A program made the position numbers and the translations under genes. Below the pieces are notes generated by a model. It saw nothing but the letters and a program-made list of their open reading frames with translations, made no database searches and was not told the origin of the DNA. From the NCBI GenBank assembly GCA_037965595.1, contig CP150183.1:930001-994000 (forward strand): a DNA stretch of 64,000 nucleotides. Direction: 5' to 3'. The DNA comes from Alkalihalobacillus sp. FSL W8-0930 (GTDB lineage: Bacteria > Bacillota > Bacilli > Bacillales > Bacillaceae_D). Positions 28,012-37,548 of this stretch are shown here, in pieces (position 1 is the first letter of the stretch; each line of letters begins with the position of its first letter).

Positions 28012-28064
28012 AAATAAGAACCTCTATCCTTACAGGTTATCCTGTAGTTGAGGTTCTTATTTTT
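28012..28064 (-). terminator. terminator of the lacI-type regulator gene
   Basis: A 12-bp stem (AATAAGAACCTC with GAGGTTCTTATT) overlaps the last codons and the stop codon of the regulator gene, with a T-run after it on the minus strand. An inner ACAGG / CCTGT stem strengthens it. Confidence 0.85.
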
Positions 28065-29005
28065 AAGCTGGTAGGAATGAGTTCGTCATGGGTATCATCA
28101 CTTTGAACGAGTTGGAGCAAGACCTTAGCTGCAATGTTTCCCCAGAGTTCTGTTGAATAATCAACAGTTGTGAGAGGAGGGGTAACATACTGGCTGAGTA
28201 AACTGTTATCAAAGCCTGCGAGCAAGATATCTTTACCAATCACAAACCCCTTATTTTGAAAATATTCCTGCATACCGATTGCAGGGCTGTCTGAGAGGGC
28301 TAAAACGGTTGTTGGCTCACCATTCCATTCACTTTCAATGATTTTAGCTGCCTCTAATCCGCCATTTAACCTGAAGTCTCCTTCTAACACTGAAATTTCT
28401 CGATGGGGTGCAAGGTCAGAGAAGGCGGCAAGGGCAGCTTTTGAGCGAATTTGGTTATCAAAATTTTGATTACTTCCAGTCACAAGATAGGTCGTTTGAG
28501 TAGGTAAGTCTACAAGATGCTGAATCATCTGTTTCATTCCGTTCTCATTGTCGAGAAGAACCTGACGTACGTGTTTGTGATAGAAGGTTCGATCAAGGAC
28601 GACTAGCTTACGTCCGGCGTCCGCTAAGCGCATCACTTCTTCTGATGTAATGCGGTTGTCCATAACCAATCCGCCATCAACAGATCCATTATCTAAAGAG
28701 TTCAAAGCTTTTTCTCCTGTACAAACGACAACATCGTAGCCAAATTTCGAACAGGTTTCAATGACACCGGAAAGAATATCTCCAAAGAAGATTCCACGGT
28801 CTTCACGAATAAAAATACCAATTTTTTTTGTTAGTCGGGTTTTTAGCGTACGTGCGGCTGCATTAGGTCGGTAATTTAACTCTCTTGCTACTTGTTTGAT
28901 GTGCTCTGTTGTTTTCTTAGAAACTTTTGGGTTGCCATTGAGTGCATAAGAAACAGATGTAACGGATACACCAGCTTTCTTTGCAATGTCTCGAATGCTC
29001 ACCAT
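28037..29005 (-). CDS. LacI-family transcriptional regulator
   Basis: A predicted 322-aa LacI/GalR regulator. The N-terminal helix-turn-helix IRDIAKKAGVSVTSVSYALN is followed by hinge-helix residues NYRPNAAARTLKT, then a periplasmic-binding-protein-like effector domain. ATG 29005 gives the classical MVSIRDIA start with AAGGAG and GGAGG upstream; an upstream start would add eight basic residues. Adjacent, co-oriented with and upstream of the beta-glucosidase/importer operon, whose promoter carries two identical palindromes, so it is very probably their repressor with a sugar inducer. Confidence 0.92.
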   Translation of the reverse strand: MVSIRDIAKKAGVSVTSVSYALNGNPKVSKKTTEHIKQVARELNYRPNAAARTLKTRLTKKIGIFIREDRGIFFGDILSGVIETCSKFGYDVVVCTGEKALNSLDNGSVDGGLVMDNRITSEEVMRLADAGRKLVVLDRTFYHKHVRQVLLDNENGMKQMIQHLVDLPTQTTYLVTGSNQNFDNQIRSKAALAAFSDLAPHREISVLEGDFRLNGGLEAAKIIESEWNGEPTTVLALSDSPAIGMQEYFQNKGFVIGKDILLAGFDNSLLSQYVTPPLTTVDYSTELWGNIAAKVLLQLVQSDDTHDELIPTSLKIRTSTTG

Positions 29006-29219
29006 TCGCCTCCGCTCCTTTTTAATCACTTTTACATAGTTTAACTTTTACAGAGGTTTGTTTAATTGTCAACAGAAGCAAAAGCAAAGATAAACAGTAA
29101 GAGTACACCTCTACACCACCACGTCACAGAAATAAAGTATTGCCTAAAAAAACTTAATTTATCCCGCTACATCAACGGTTTTTCACTTCATTCCACCATT
29201 AAATGTCTATATCCCTCTG

Positions 29220-29248
29220 TTGCTTGCCCGTCTTTAATTTGGTATAGT
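29220..29248 (+). promoter_or_regulatory. gatCAB promoter
   Basis: TTGCTT (29220-29225), 17-bp spacer, TATAGT (29243-29248); 40 bp before the gatC start. Confidence 0.6.
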
Positions 29249-29288
29249 TTAAAGTATTGTCAACATGCGATTTTGGAGGTGTAATGAG

Positions 29289-29579
29289 ATGTCTCGAATC
29301 TCAACAGATCAAGTGAAACACGTGGCAAATTTGGCGCGTCTTGCGATTTCGGAAGAGGAAGCTCAAATGTTCACAAAGCAGCTGGATGATATTATTTCAT
29401 TTGCAGAGCAGTTAAATGAATTAGATACAGAAGGTGTAGAGCCAACAACTCATGTTCTTAACATGAAGAATGTTCTGCGCGTGGACAAGCCTGATGCTGG
29501 GTTACCAGTAGAGGAAGTCTTGAAAAACGCTCCTGACCATGAGGATGGTCAAGTGCGAGTGCCGTCTATAATGGAATAG
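29289..29579 (+). CDS. gatC: Asp-tRNA(Asn)/Glu-tRNA(Gln) amidotransferase subunit C
   Basis: A small subunit (96 aa, the normal length) that stabilises the GatA-GatB interface. It has the family pattern [16 protein letters not shown] and ends ENAPDHEDG-like ([18 protein letters not shown]). ATG 29289 follows GGAGGTG by about 8 nt. First gene of gatCAB, which makes Gln-tRNA(Gln) in organisms lacking GlnRS. Confidence 0.95.
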   Translation: MSRISTDQVKHVANLARLAISEEEAQMFTKQLDDIISFAEQLNELDTEGVEPTTHVLNMKNVLRVDKPDAGLPVEEVLKNAPDHEDGQVRVPSIME

Positions 29580-29594
29580 CAGGGAGGATCCAGA

Positions 29595-31043
29595 ATGTCT
29601 TTATTTGACCATTCAATTAAAGAGCTTCACGCGAAGCTTACGCAAAAAGAAATAAAGGTAACTGATCTTGTAGATGAATCCTACAAGCGTATTGCAGAGG
29701 TCGATGGGAAGGTTCAATCATTCCTGACACTTGATGAAGAAAAAGCTCGTGCGTATGCAAAAGAGTTAGACGAAGTAACGACACCTGAAGGCTTGCTTTT
29801 CGGTATGCCAATTGGTGTAAAAGATAACATTGTAACGAAGGATCTTCGTACAACGTGCTCAAGTCGTATTCTTGAGAACTTTAACCCGATCTATGATGCA
29901 ACGGTTGTTCAAAAGCTTCGCCAAGACCAAGCGGTGACAATTGGTAAGTTAAACATGGATGAATTTGCGATGGGTTCTTCTACTGAGAACGCAGCTCTTG
30001 CAAAAACAAAGAATCCTTGGAATCTTGACTATGTACCAGGTGGGTCAAGTGGTGGTTCAGCAGCCGCAGTTGCAGCTGGAGAAGTCCTTTTCTCACTAGG
30101 TTCTGATACAGGTGGTTCAATCCGTCAACCAGCAGCTTATTGTGGTGTAGTTGGATTAAAGCCTACATATGGCCGTGTGTCTCGTTTTGGATTAGTGGCA
30201 TTTGCTTCTTCTCTTGATCAAATCGGACCCGTTACACGTCGTGTAGAAGATAATGCGTATCTTCTTCAATCAATTTCAGGAGTCGACCCAATGGATTCAA
30301 CATCTGCTCAAGTGGATGTTCCTGATTTCCTATCTGGTCTTACAGGCGATGTAAAAGGCCTTAAGATTGCTGTTCCAAAAGAATATCTAGGTGAAGGTGT
30401 TCAACCTGAAGTGAAGCAATCGGTTCTTGATGCGCTTAAGGTGCTAGAAGCACAAGGAGCTACTTGGGATGAAGTCTCACTTCCACATTCCAAATACGCT
30501 CTTGCAACATACTACCTAATCTCTTCATCCGAAGCATCAGCTAACCTGTCTCGCTTCGATGGAGTACGTTATGGTTACCGTACAGATAACGCAGACAACC
30601 TGCTTGAAATGTATAAGCAAACACGTGCGGAAGGCTTCGGTAACGAAGTAAAACGCCGTATCATGCTTGGTACATTTGCTCTTAGCTCAGGCTACTATGA
30701 TGCGTACTACAAGAAAGCTCAACAGGTTCGTACGTTAATTAAAAAAGACTTTGAAGATGTCTTTGAAAACTACGATGTGATTGTTGGACCAACGACTCCT
30801 ACACCAGCATTTAAAATTGGTGAAAAGACGGATGATCCATTAACGATGTATGCGAATGATATTTTAACGATTCCAGTAAACCTTGCAGGGGTACCAGCTA
30901 TCAGTGTACCTTGTGGATTCCAGGACGGACTTCCACTAGGACTACAAATTATTGGAAAGCACTTTGATGAAAAGACTGTGTATCGTGTAGCCCACGCCTA
31001 TGAGCAGGCAGCGGATTTTGCCGATGCGAAGCCAGCGTTGTAA
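29595..31043 (+). CDS. gatA: Asp-tRNA(Asn)/Glu-tRNA(Gln) amidotransferase subunit A
   Basis: The amidase-signature glutaminase subunit (482 aa) that releases ammonia for transamidation. The Ser-cisSer-Lys triad is in place: Lys in GVKDNI, serines in [13 protein letters not shown] and [11 protein letters not shown]. It lies 15 bp after gatC and 15 bp before gatB. All residues expected for activity are present. Confidence 0.97.
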   Translation: MSLFDHSIKELHAKLTQKEIKVTDLVDESYKRIAEVDGKVQSFLTLDEEKARAYAKELDEVTTPEGLLFGMPIGVKDNIVTKDLRTTCSSRILENFNPIYDATVVQKLRQDQAVTIGKLNMDEFAMGSSTENAALAKTKNPWNLDYVPGGSSGGSAAAVAAGEVLFSLGSDTGGSIRQPAAYCGVVGLKPTYGRVSRFGLVAFASSLDQIGPVTRRVEDNAYLLQSISGVDPMDSTSAQVDVPDFLSGLTGDVKGLKIAVPKEYLGEGVQPEVKQSVLDALKVLEAQGATWDEVSLPHSKYALATYYLISSSEASANLSRFDGVRYGYRTDNADNLLEMYKQTRAEGFGNEVKRRIMLGTFALSSGYYDAYYKKAQQVRTLIKKDFEDVFENYDVIVGPTTPTPAFKIGEKTDDPLTMYANDILTIPVNLAGVPAISVPCGFQDGLPLGLQIIGKHFDEKTVYRVAHAYEQAADFADAKPAL

Positions 31044-31058
31044 AGGGGGTCCATTGAC

Positions 31059-32492
31059 ATGACAAATTTTGAAACGGTAATTGGACTAGAGGTTCACGTA
31101 GAATTAAAAACGGACTCAAAGATTTTCTCGGCGAGCCCAAACCACTTTGGAGCAGAGCCAAATGCAAACACAAGTGTAATCGATCTTGGTTACCCTGGTG
31201 TGCTTCCAGTTTTAAATAAAAAAGCAGTGGAATTCGCAATGAAGGCTTCTATGGCATTAAATTGTGAAGTTGCGACAGATACAAAATTCGACCGCAAAAA
31301 CTACTTTTACCCGGATAACCCAAAGGCATACCAGATCTCGCAATTTGATAAGCCGATTGGTGAAAACGGATGGATTGAAATTGAAGTAGAAGGCAAGAAA
31401 AAACGTATCGGTATCACACGTTTGCACCTTGAAGAAGATGCAGGAAAGCTCACTCACTCAGCTGGTGGTTATTCTTTAGTGGACTACAACCGTCAAGGAA
31501 CGCCGCTTGTTGAGATCGTATCTGAGCCGGACATTCGTACGCCAGAAGAAGCGTATGCGTATCTTGAAAAGCTTAAAGCGATCATTCAGTACACAGGTGT
31601 TTCCGATTGTAAGATGGAAGAAGGATCACTGCGTTGTGATGCAAACATCTCTCTTCGTCCAGTTGGACAAGAAGAGTTCGGTACAAAGGCTGAGCTTAAG
31701 AACCTGAACTCCTTTAACTTTGTTCGTAAGGGATTAGAGTACGAGGAAAAACGTCAGGAGCAGGTTCTTCTTTCTGGTGGAATCATCGAGCAGGAAACAC
31801 GTCGCTTTGATGAAGCTGGTGGAAAAACACTTCTAATGCGTGTAAAAGAAGGATCTGACGACTATCGTTATTTCCCTGAGCCAGATCTAACAGCTTTACA
31901 CATTGACGATGAGTGGAAAGACCGCATCCGTGCGGAGATTCCAGAGCTTCCAGATGCTCGTAAACAACGTTATGTGGAAGAGCTTGGCTTACCAGCATAT
32001 GATGCGAAGGTTCTAACGCTGACTAAAGAAATGTCTGATTTCTTTGAAGCAACAATTGAACTTGGAGCAGATTCTAAGCTTGTATCTAACTGGTTAATGG
32101 GTGGCGTATCCGAGTATCTGAATGCAGAGCAGAAGGAACTTGCTGAAACAGCCATCACACCTGAATCACTAGCTGGTATGATTAAGCTGATTGAAAAAGG
32201 AACGATCTCTTCTAAAATTGCGAAGAAGGTATTCAAAGACCTGATCGAAAAAGGTGGAGACGCAGAGAAAATTGTTCAAGACAAAGGGCTTGTTCAAATC
32301 TCTGATGAAGGCGAAATCCGCAAAATGGTCACTGATGTATTGGATCAAAACGAACAATCCATCATTGATTTCAAAAACGGAAAAGACCGTGCTGTTGGCT
32401 TCCTCGTTGGTCAAATCATGAAAGCATCAAGAGGAAAGGCGAACCCGCAGCTGGTGAACCAATTCCTAATGGAAGAAATCAATAAGCGTTAA
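31059..32492 (+). CDS. gatB: Asp-tRNA(Asn)/Glu-tRNA(Gln) amidotransferase subunit B
   Basis: The tRNA-binding and kinase-like subunit (477 aa) that phosphorylates and transamidates the mischarged tRNA. Family motifs: [41 protein letters not shown] and [16 protein letters not shown]. The C-terminal helical and tail domains are complete ([12 protein letters not shown]). Ends the gatCAB operon, with a terminator 8 bp downstream. Confidence 0.97.
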   Translation: MTNFETVIGLEVHVELKTDSKIFSASPNHFGAEPNANTSVIDLGYPGVLPVLNKKAVEFAMKASMALNCEVATDTKFDRKNYFYPDNPKAYQISQFDKPIGENGWIEIEVEGKKKRIGITRLHLEEDAGKLTHSAGGYSLVDYNRQGTPLVEIVSEPDIRTPEEAYAYLEKLKAIIQYTGVSDCKMEEGSLRCDANISLRPVGQEEFGTKAELKNLNSFNFVRKGLEYEEKRQEQVLLSGGIIEQETRRFDEAGGKTLLMRVKEGSDDYRYFPEPDLTALHIDDEWKDRIRAEIPELPDARKQRYVEELGLPAYDAKVLTLTKEMSDFFEATIELGADSKLVSNWLMGGVSEYLNAEQKELAETAITPESLAGMIKLIEKGTISSKIAKKVFKDLIEKGGDAEKIVQDKGLVQISDEGEIRKMVTDVLDQNEQSIIDFKNGKDRAVGFLVGQIMKASRGKANPQLVNQFLMEEINKR

Positions 32493-32499
32493 TCCAGAT

Positions 32500-32533
32500 A
32501 AGGAGCTTGCCCTAAGTGGCAGCTCCTTTTTTG
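32500..32533 (+). terminator. terminator after gatB
   Basis: Stem AGGAGCT-GCC / GGC-AGCTCCT with a T6 tail. Confidence 0.88.
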
Positions 32534-32582
32534 TGCATACGAAGACTGTCAGAAGGGTACAGTTTAGGGTAGGAGGGGTTTG

Positions 32583-32813
32583 ATGTGGCGTTTTAGTAAA
32601 AGTGAAGTAATTCTCGGGATACTAGCCATTCTACTCTTTGTGGCTAGCCTGTTTCAGCCGTGGTTCATGATTGGGATGAATGCAGTATTTGTCCTACTCC
32701 TAACAGTAGGAGTCATTGCGGGCTTTAAGGGGAAGGAAAGCAAATACAATCGAGTGGTACTTATTTTGATGATTGCTGTTGTGGCAAATGGATTGATTCG
32801 TGCCGTTCTTTAA
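32583..32813 (+). CDS. small membrane protein of unknown function
   Basis: A predicted 76-residue protein with two or three hydrophobic segments (about 9-27, 30-46 and 60-75) separated by a short basic loop GFKGKESKYNR. ATG 32583 follows AGGAGGGG by 5 nt. I recognise no family; similar two-helix proteins are common in Bacillaceae. It ends at a shared terminator facing the VanZ-domain gene. Confidence 0.75.
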   Translation: MWRFSKSEVILGILAILLFVASLFQPWFMIGMNAVFVLLLTVGVIAGFKGKESKYNRVVLILMIAVVANGLIRAVL

Positions 32814-32818
32814 ATGAA

Positions 32819-32856
32819 AAGCCAAATTCCTGCGTAGAGGAATTTGGCTTATTTTT
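32819..32856. terminator. bidirectional terminator between convergent genes
   Basis: A 12-bp perfect stem AAGCCAAATTCC / GGAATTTGGCTT over 8 nt. The plus-strand side has ATTTTTAT, the minus-strand side a shorter T4. Confidence 0.85.
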
Positions 32857-34246
32857 ATAGGGCTGGAATGAGTATTTCGTTGTCCGAGCCATTAATGATA
32901 CTTTTAAATGAATAAACCGGTTGATAAAAGCCTTTAGAATCTAGGAAGTAGGTAAGCTCGAGATCTTTCACTTCAATCTTGTTGATGTCTCCTTCTCCCC
33001 AGTCAAATGATCCTTCCATGAGTTGATTAAATGCTTGTTGCTTTGTCTTAATTGATTTGTCAGTCACTTTGTCGTATGTAATCATGGAATGGTTTATTCT
33101 TTTAATGGTATCGTCTGAGAAATATTCAACAGTTAATGTGCCATCTATTAGTTGATTACCCATTTCGTATAAATGGGTTTTCCACTCATACTCACCCGGC
33201 CCAAGGTGATGGAGTTCAGAAGTCTCTGGAAGAGTGATGCCAAATCTGTTAAGTTCGTTTAATAGTTTTGACTCATCTGTGTCTATACGTTGTATATCTT
33301 CCTCAAAGTAGTAGTTGTTTAGATTATAACTTCCGTCCATAAATTCAAACCAAAGTGAGTAACCTGGGTCCCCTTGAGTACTAAAAAAGCCGGTCTCCGC
33401 ATCTCTGTTTACATCCATATCACTTGTGTCTACATCCATCTGTTCAAAGAAGGATTCAGCAAATTCTTTTGCTTCCTGCTCTGAATATGGCGTGACTTTA
33501 TAAACAGAGGCAGGTATTTGATTTGTCTCCTCTAATATCACATCAAGATCAAGAATTACAGTCACCTCATTCATATCTACCTTGTGATTTGGCACAATAC
33601 TAAGGTTGCCAAATTCCTTTAACGAATACGTAAAAAAGATGATTCCAAATGCGAGTGAGGTCAGGAGCAATGGTGATAGATAACCGACTGCTTGTAAGAA
33701 TCTCTTATTCCATAACTTCAGAATACTCATAGTCAATCCATACCCAATGATGGCACCTAATGTGTTATTAAATAGATCATCGAATTCAAACACACCAAGC
33801 CCAGTGAAATATTGAAAGGTCTCAATTGATAAAGTAAGCAGAAGAGCGGCTGCAATGGTCCAGATGGTTTTCTTAAATCGGTCATGAAGCAGCGGTAATA
33901 GTATTCCTAAAGGAAGAAACATGACAATGTTTAAAATGACATATTGCCAATTCTTCACACTGAAATCGTTCCAAGCCTCAATATATGAACCAAACAATGT
34001 TAAGTCCATGCTCCCCATCATATAAGGACTTCTATTAAAAATGGTTACCCCAGCTACCATCATTAAATATCCAATCAACATGAATGTAACAACGGTTGGC
34101 TTAATTGAAAGGTTGGCCGTTCCCTTTAAAAGTTTTTTGTAAATGAGAAAATAAAGGGTAGAAAATAATAAAGCTAACAAGATAATAAAAAATAATGCGG
34201 TAGTAAAATGATCTTTGATGATAGATAAAACAATGTCTGCAGTCAT
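32855..34246 (-). CDS. VanZ-domain membrane protein with a large extracytoplasmic domain
   Basis: A 463-aa protein. Residues 1-200 contain about six helices with VanZ-family signatures (GSYIEAWNDF, NIVMFLPLGILLPLL, LSIETFQYFTGLGVFEFDDLFNNTLGAIIGYG). After a further helix (about 186-208), the acidic 250-residue C-terminal half lacks hydrophobic segments and is probably outside the cell. VanZ proteins are linked to teicoplanin or lipopeptide resistance; the tail has no family I recognise. The start context is weak (GGAAAGGAAG about 13 nt upstream). Monocistronic, divergent from dagK. Confidence 0.82.
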   Translation of the reverse strand: MTADIVLSIIKDHFTTALFFIILLALLFSTLYFLIYKKLLKGTANLSIKPTVVTFMLIGYLMMVAGVTIFNRSPYMMGSMDLTLFGSYIEAWNDFSVKNWQYVILNIVMFLPLGILLPLLHDRFKKTIWTIAAALLLTLSIETFQYFTGLGVFEFDDLFNNTLGAIIGYGLTMSILKLWNKRFLQAVGYLSPLLLTSLAFGIIFFTYSLKEFGNLSIVPNHKVDMNEVTVILDLDVILEETNQIPASVYKVTPYSEQEAKEFAESFFEQMDVDTSDMDVNRDAETGFFSTQGDPGYSLWFEFMDGSYNLNNYYFEEDIQRIDTDESKLLNELNRFGITLPETSELHHLGPGEYEWKTHLYEMGNQLIDGTLTVEYFSDDTIKRINHSMITYDKVTDKSIKTKQQAFNQLMEGSFDWGEGDINKIEVKDLELTYFLDSKGFYQPVYSFKSIINGSDNEILIPAL

Positions 34247-34364
34247 AACGCTAATGTGATCTTCCTTTCCTATAAGTTCAAGTTCTATTATCTAGTAATA
34301 TGGAAAATAAATCTAGATAAGATTGAGAGATATGTAGGAATTTGTTAGGTTAAGGTGATGAATG

Positions 34365-34507
34365 AGGAATCGAAGGGATAGATCGCGGGATCGATGCGAT
34401 AGAGAGAGAATCGAAGGGATAGCCCGCGGGATCAATGCGATGGAGTAGCAATCGAAGGGATAGGCTGCAGGATCGATGCGATGGAATAGAAACCCATGCG
34501 ATAGCCC
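34365..34507. repeat. phased degenerate repeat array 2 (20/21-bp period)
   Basis: Seven GATAG/GATGG cores start at 34377, 34398, 34418, 34439, 34459, 34480 and 34500; intervals are 21, 20, 21, 20, 21, 20. The first six alternate strictly between A-type ATCGAAGGGATAG and B-type GATCGATGCGAT(A/G)G, giving an exact 41-bp dimer. Same orientation and same family as array 1. It lies between divergent genes, upstream of the dagK promoter. A minus-strand open frame across it is out of phase with the repeat and is not considered a gene. Confidence 0.9.
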
Positions 34508-34677
34508 CACACCCCTGCGTAACCTTCACACTTAATCAAAAGGTTTATCCAATTTTTATAAAGGGAAAAACTACATAGAGCGACTGATCTAATAAGACTA
34601 AGACACTTAACCGTTTCTTAACATGAAGTCAATTCGTCCTTAACTTTTGTAACAATTTGAGAAATAGGCAGAAAGGA

Positions 34678-34705
34678 TTGTTTTTCGTCTTTTTTGCGAT
34701 ACAAT
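34678..34705 (+). promoter_or_regulatory. dagK promoter
   Basis: TTGTTT (34678-34683), a 16-bp T-rich spacer and TACAAT (34700-34705), 53 bp before dagK. Confidence 0.55.
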
Positions 34706-34757
34706 ACAAAGTAGAGATTTCTGAGCGGTATACCTTTAAGCAAAGTGGGAGAGCCAA

Positions 34758-35696
34758 ATGAAAACAGCACGTTTAATTTATAATCCAACCTCAGGACGCG
34801 AGCAAATCCGTAAGAATTTAGCCTATGTGCTAGATCGTTTGGAGAAAGCCGGTTATGAAACGTCAGCGCATGCGACAACGCCAGAAGAGGGTTGTGCTAA
34901 GCGAGCAGCAAGACGTGCGGGTGAGCAAGGATATGATTTAGTGATTGCAGCCGGTGGAGATGGTACGATTTTTGAAGTCGTAAATGGGTTAGCTGAGCTT
35001 GAAAATCGTCCGATGCTTGGGATTATTCCAGCTGGTACTACAAACGATTTTGCGCGTGCTCTTGGGATTTCTAAGGATATTACCAAAGCGTGTGATGTAT
35101 TATGTGGGGATCACATTGAGCCAATTGACATAGGAAAAATTAATGATAAATACTTTGTGAATATTGCTGCGGCAGGTGCGCTGACTGAACTTACATATGA
35201 AGTTCCGATTAAGCTAAAAACACTTGTCGGCCAGCTTGCTTACTACATCAAGGGACTTGAGAAGCTACCTCAAATTTCACCGACTTCGGTTCGGATAGAA
35301 TATGATGGAAAGCTGTTTGAAGGCGACATTATGATGTTCTTAATCGCAAATACGAATTCTGTGGGTGGCTTTGAAAAGCTAGCACCACGGGCGTCTCTTC
35401 AGGATGGGATGTTTGATTTCCTTATTGTGAAAAAGACGACGTTTGCGGAGTTCATTCAAGTTGGTGGGCTTGCCTTACGTGGGGAACATATTAATCATCC
35501 GAAGGTTATGTACATTCAAGCGAACCGGATTAAGGTAGAAGTACTGGACGGCAATGCTGAAATGAAGCTGAACCTAGACGGAGAACGAGGCGGTAGCTTA
35601 CCGGCCGAGTTTGTGAACTTATATAGACATTTCCAAATGCTTACGCCTGTTGCACGCGATCAAAAGAAGCTTGAAAATGGAGAAACCGACCAATAA
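34758..35696 (+). CDS. dagK: diacylglycerol/lipid kinase (DgkB family)
   Basis: A soluble diacylglycerol kinase (YerQ/DgkB in B. subtilis) that phosphorylates diacylglycerol released during lipoteichoic acid synthesis and returns it to phospholipid. 312 aa. Kinase signatures: YNPTSGRE, AAGGDGTIFEVVNGL and IPAGTTNDFARALG; the C-terminal domain has LNLDGERGG. The chromosomal position after gatB agrees with B. subtilis. A GGGAG ribosome binding site precedes ATG 34758. Confidence 0.93.
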   Translation: MKTARLIYNPTSGREQIRKNLAYVLDRLEKAGYETSAHATTPEEGCAKRAARRAGEQGYDLVIAAGGDGTIFEVVNGLAELENRPMLGIIPAGTTNDFARALGISKDITKACDVLCGDHIEPIDIGKINDKYFVNIAAAGALTELTYEVPIKLKTLVGQLAYYIKGLEKLPQISPTSVRIEYDGKLFEGDIMMFLIANTNSVGGFEKLAPRASLQDGMFDFLIVKKTTFAEFIQVGGLALRGEHINHPKVMYIQANRIKVEVLDGNAEMKLNLDGERGGSLPAEFVNLYRHFQMLTPVARDQKKLENGETDQ

Positions 35697-35716
35697 GTGG
35701 CCGGTTTCTTTTTTTA
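35682..35716 (+). terminator. terminator overlapping the 3' end of dagK
   Basis: GAAACCG (35682-35688) pairs with CGGTTTC (35702-35708), followed by T7. The left arm lies within the last dagK codons. Confidence 0.85.
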
Positions 35717-36517
35717 TGCTTGTACATGATAACGTCCTCTTGGAACAACCAAAGGAGTAAGTGAGACAGGATCAGGGATTACTGTGCAATCTAATCCGTA
35801 AATTTCTTTCACGGCCTCACTTGTAATCACATCTGTTGGCGCCCCTTCAGCTATGAGCTGACCTTTTCTTAAGGCAAAAATATAATCTGCGTACCTAGCT
35901 GTTAAATTAATATCATGCAACACCATGACAATCGTCGTTCCATGCTTCTGATTCAGATCTGTAAGCAGATCTAGGATTTCCACTTGATACGTGATATCGA
36001 GGAATGTTGTTGGTTCATCAAGGAACAGGATATCGGTTTGCTGTGCTAAGGCCATGGCAATCCAAACACGCTGTCTTTGTCCACCTGAAAGCTCGTCAAT
36101 ACTTCGGTTTGCAAGTTCCGTAATATTCATCATTTCCATCGCATCTGCTACAGCCGCATAATCTTTCTTTGACCATGTACCAAGCAGGGTCTGGTGAGGA
36201 TAGCGACCGCGTCCAACTAAATCAGTAACAGTGATTCCCTCTGGAACAGTAGGTGATTGCGGCAGCATACCAATCACTCGTGCAAATTGTTTAGGAGAAA
36301 ACGTGGCAACAGATTTCCCATCAAGTGTTACCATTCCATCTGCAGGCTTAAGCAAGCGAGCCATCGTCTTTAGTAAGGTAGACTTCCCACAGGCATTCGC
36401 CCCAATAATGACATTGATTTTACCATGCGGAATGGACACGTTAATCTCATTTAAGATGATCTTCTCATCATAACCCGCACTGATTTGTTCCGCTTGCAAT
36501 GTATGAGTAGGTTTCAT
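35714..36517 (-). CDS. iron-siderophore ABC transporter ATP-binding protein
   Basis: A 267-aa FecE/FepC-type ATPase: Walker A GANACGKST, signature LSGGQRQRV, Walker B ILFLDEPT, switch His in MVLHDINL. The start overlaps the upstream permease stop by one base (TAATG). Last gene of a complete minus-strand importer (binding protein, two permeases, ATPase). A paralogue of the 8.6 kb ATPase. Confidence 0.92.
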   Translation of the reverse strand: MKPTHTLQAEQISAGYDEKIILNEINVSIPHGKINVIIGANACGKSTLLKTMARLLKPADGMVTLDGKSVATFSPKQFARVIGMLPQSPTVPEGITVTDLVGRGRYPHQTLLGTWSKKDYAAVADAMEMMNITELANRSIDELSGGQRQRVWIAMALAQQTDILFLDEPTTFLDITYQVEILDLLTDLNQKHGTTIVMVLHDINLTARYADYIFALRKGQLIAEGAPTDVITSEAVKEIYGLDCTVIPDPVSLTPLVVPRGRYHVQA

Positions 36518-37548
36518 TATAAACTTCCCTTTCGGTTCATCCGGATAAGTAAGTAAATTAAATATGGAGCACCAAGTAACCCAGTAATAATGCCAACAGG
36601 GAAACGGACTTCAAAGGCAAATTGACCAATTAAGTCAGCTGCAAGAACGAGGTTTAATCCAACTAAACCAGCAGGCAGGACATTGGAGTAGCCTTGCCCG
36701 ACCAGACGTTTTGCAATGGGACCTGAGAGAAACGCAACAAATGCGATCGGTCCGGTTGTTGCAGTAGCGACAGCAATCATCGCAACAGAACTTAAGATGA
36801 GCAGCATTCTCGTTTGGTTTGTGTTTAGTCCAAGTGAGGTAGCTGACTGTTCGCCAAGTTCTAGCAAGCTTAACTGACTACCAAGAAGGATGACGATTGG
36901 TGCGCAAATCACAACGGTAATCATTAATGGAGTGATCGCTTGAAGCTGTGCTCCGTTCAAGCTGCCACTTAACCAACGAAGAGCTGTTGCTAGATCCTGC
37001 TGAGCTCCTATAAGTAGAAGATAAGAGATCACTGCACTAAGCATGGCTTGAATGCCGATTCCAACTAAAATGAGTCGACCAACTGAAAAGGACTTTCCCT
37101 TTGCCAAAACATAAATGATTACAACAGTTGCGAGACCTGCCAGGACCGAGGCAATAGAGATCGTTGTATTACTTGTTCGGAATATTAGGATGCAGATAAG
37201 TGCAGCGACACTTGAACCAGCTGTAATGCCAAGAATATCCGGATTTGCGAGTGGATTCCGTAGCATCGTTTGAAATGTATTCCCGGCAATACCAAAGGCA
37301 ATCCCAGCAAAAAGTCCTGCCAGCATTCGCGGAAGACGAATGGTATTAACTGCAAAGGTAGCACCATCGACTGGTTCGCCCATTAACACACGAATAACGT
37401 CACTGGCTGGATAAATGGTATTCCCTATCATCAGCATTGCAATGCAAAGGACACATGCAAGTAAGATCAATAGACTATTAACAAGAATCCAGCGCCTAAG
37501 CCGGTTACGACGGCCGCTTTTGATTTGAGTGATTGTATGTTCTCTCAT
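36517..37548 (-). CDS. iron-siderophore ABC transporter permease (FepG/FecD type)
   Basis: A 343-aa polytopic FecCD-family permease: RLPRMLAGLFAGIAFGIAGN, LRNPLANPDILGI, FVAFLSGPIAKRLVG and VRFPVGIITGLLGAPYLIYL. The start overlaps the previous gene by 4 bases (ATGA). A basic N-terminus (KSGRRNRLRR) precedes the first helix, consistent with an N-in topology. Confidence 0.9.
   Translation of the reverse strand: MREHTITQIKSGRRNRLRRWILVNSLLILLACVLCIAMLMIGNTIYPASDVIRVLMGEPVDGATFAVNTIRLPRMLAGLFAGIAFGIAGNTFQTMLRNPLANPDILGITAGSSVAALICILIFRTSNTTISIASVLAGLATVVIIYVLAKGKSFSVGRLILVGIGIQAMLSAVISYLLLIGAQQDLATALRWLSGSLNGAQLQAITPLMITVVICAPIVILLGSQLSLLELGEQSATSLGLNTNQTRMLLILSSVAMIAVATATTGPIAFVAFLSGPIAKRLVGQGYSNVLPAGLVGLNLVLAADLIGQFAFEVRFPVGIITGLLGAPYLIYLLIRMNRKGSL

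Noticed and set aside
34313-34510. 65-codon minus-strand open frame across array 2
   Set aside because: The 20.5/41-bp repeat period is not a multiple of three, so the frame encodes no repeated peptide; there is no convincing ribosome binding site and it overlaps the array exactly.
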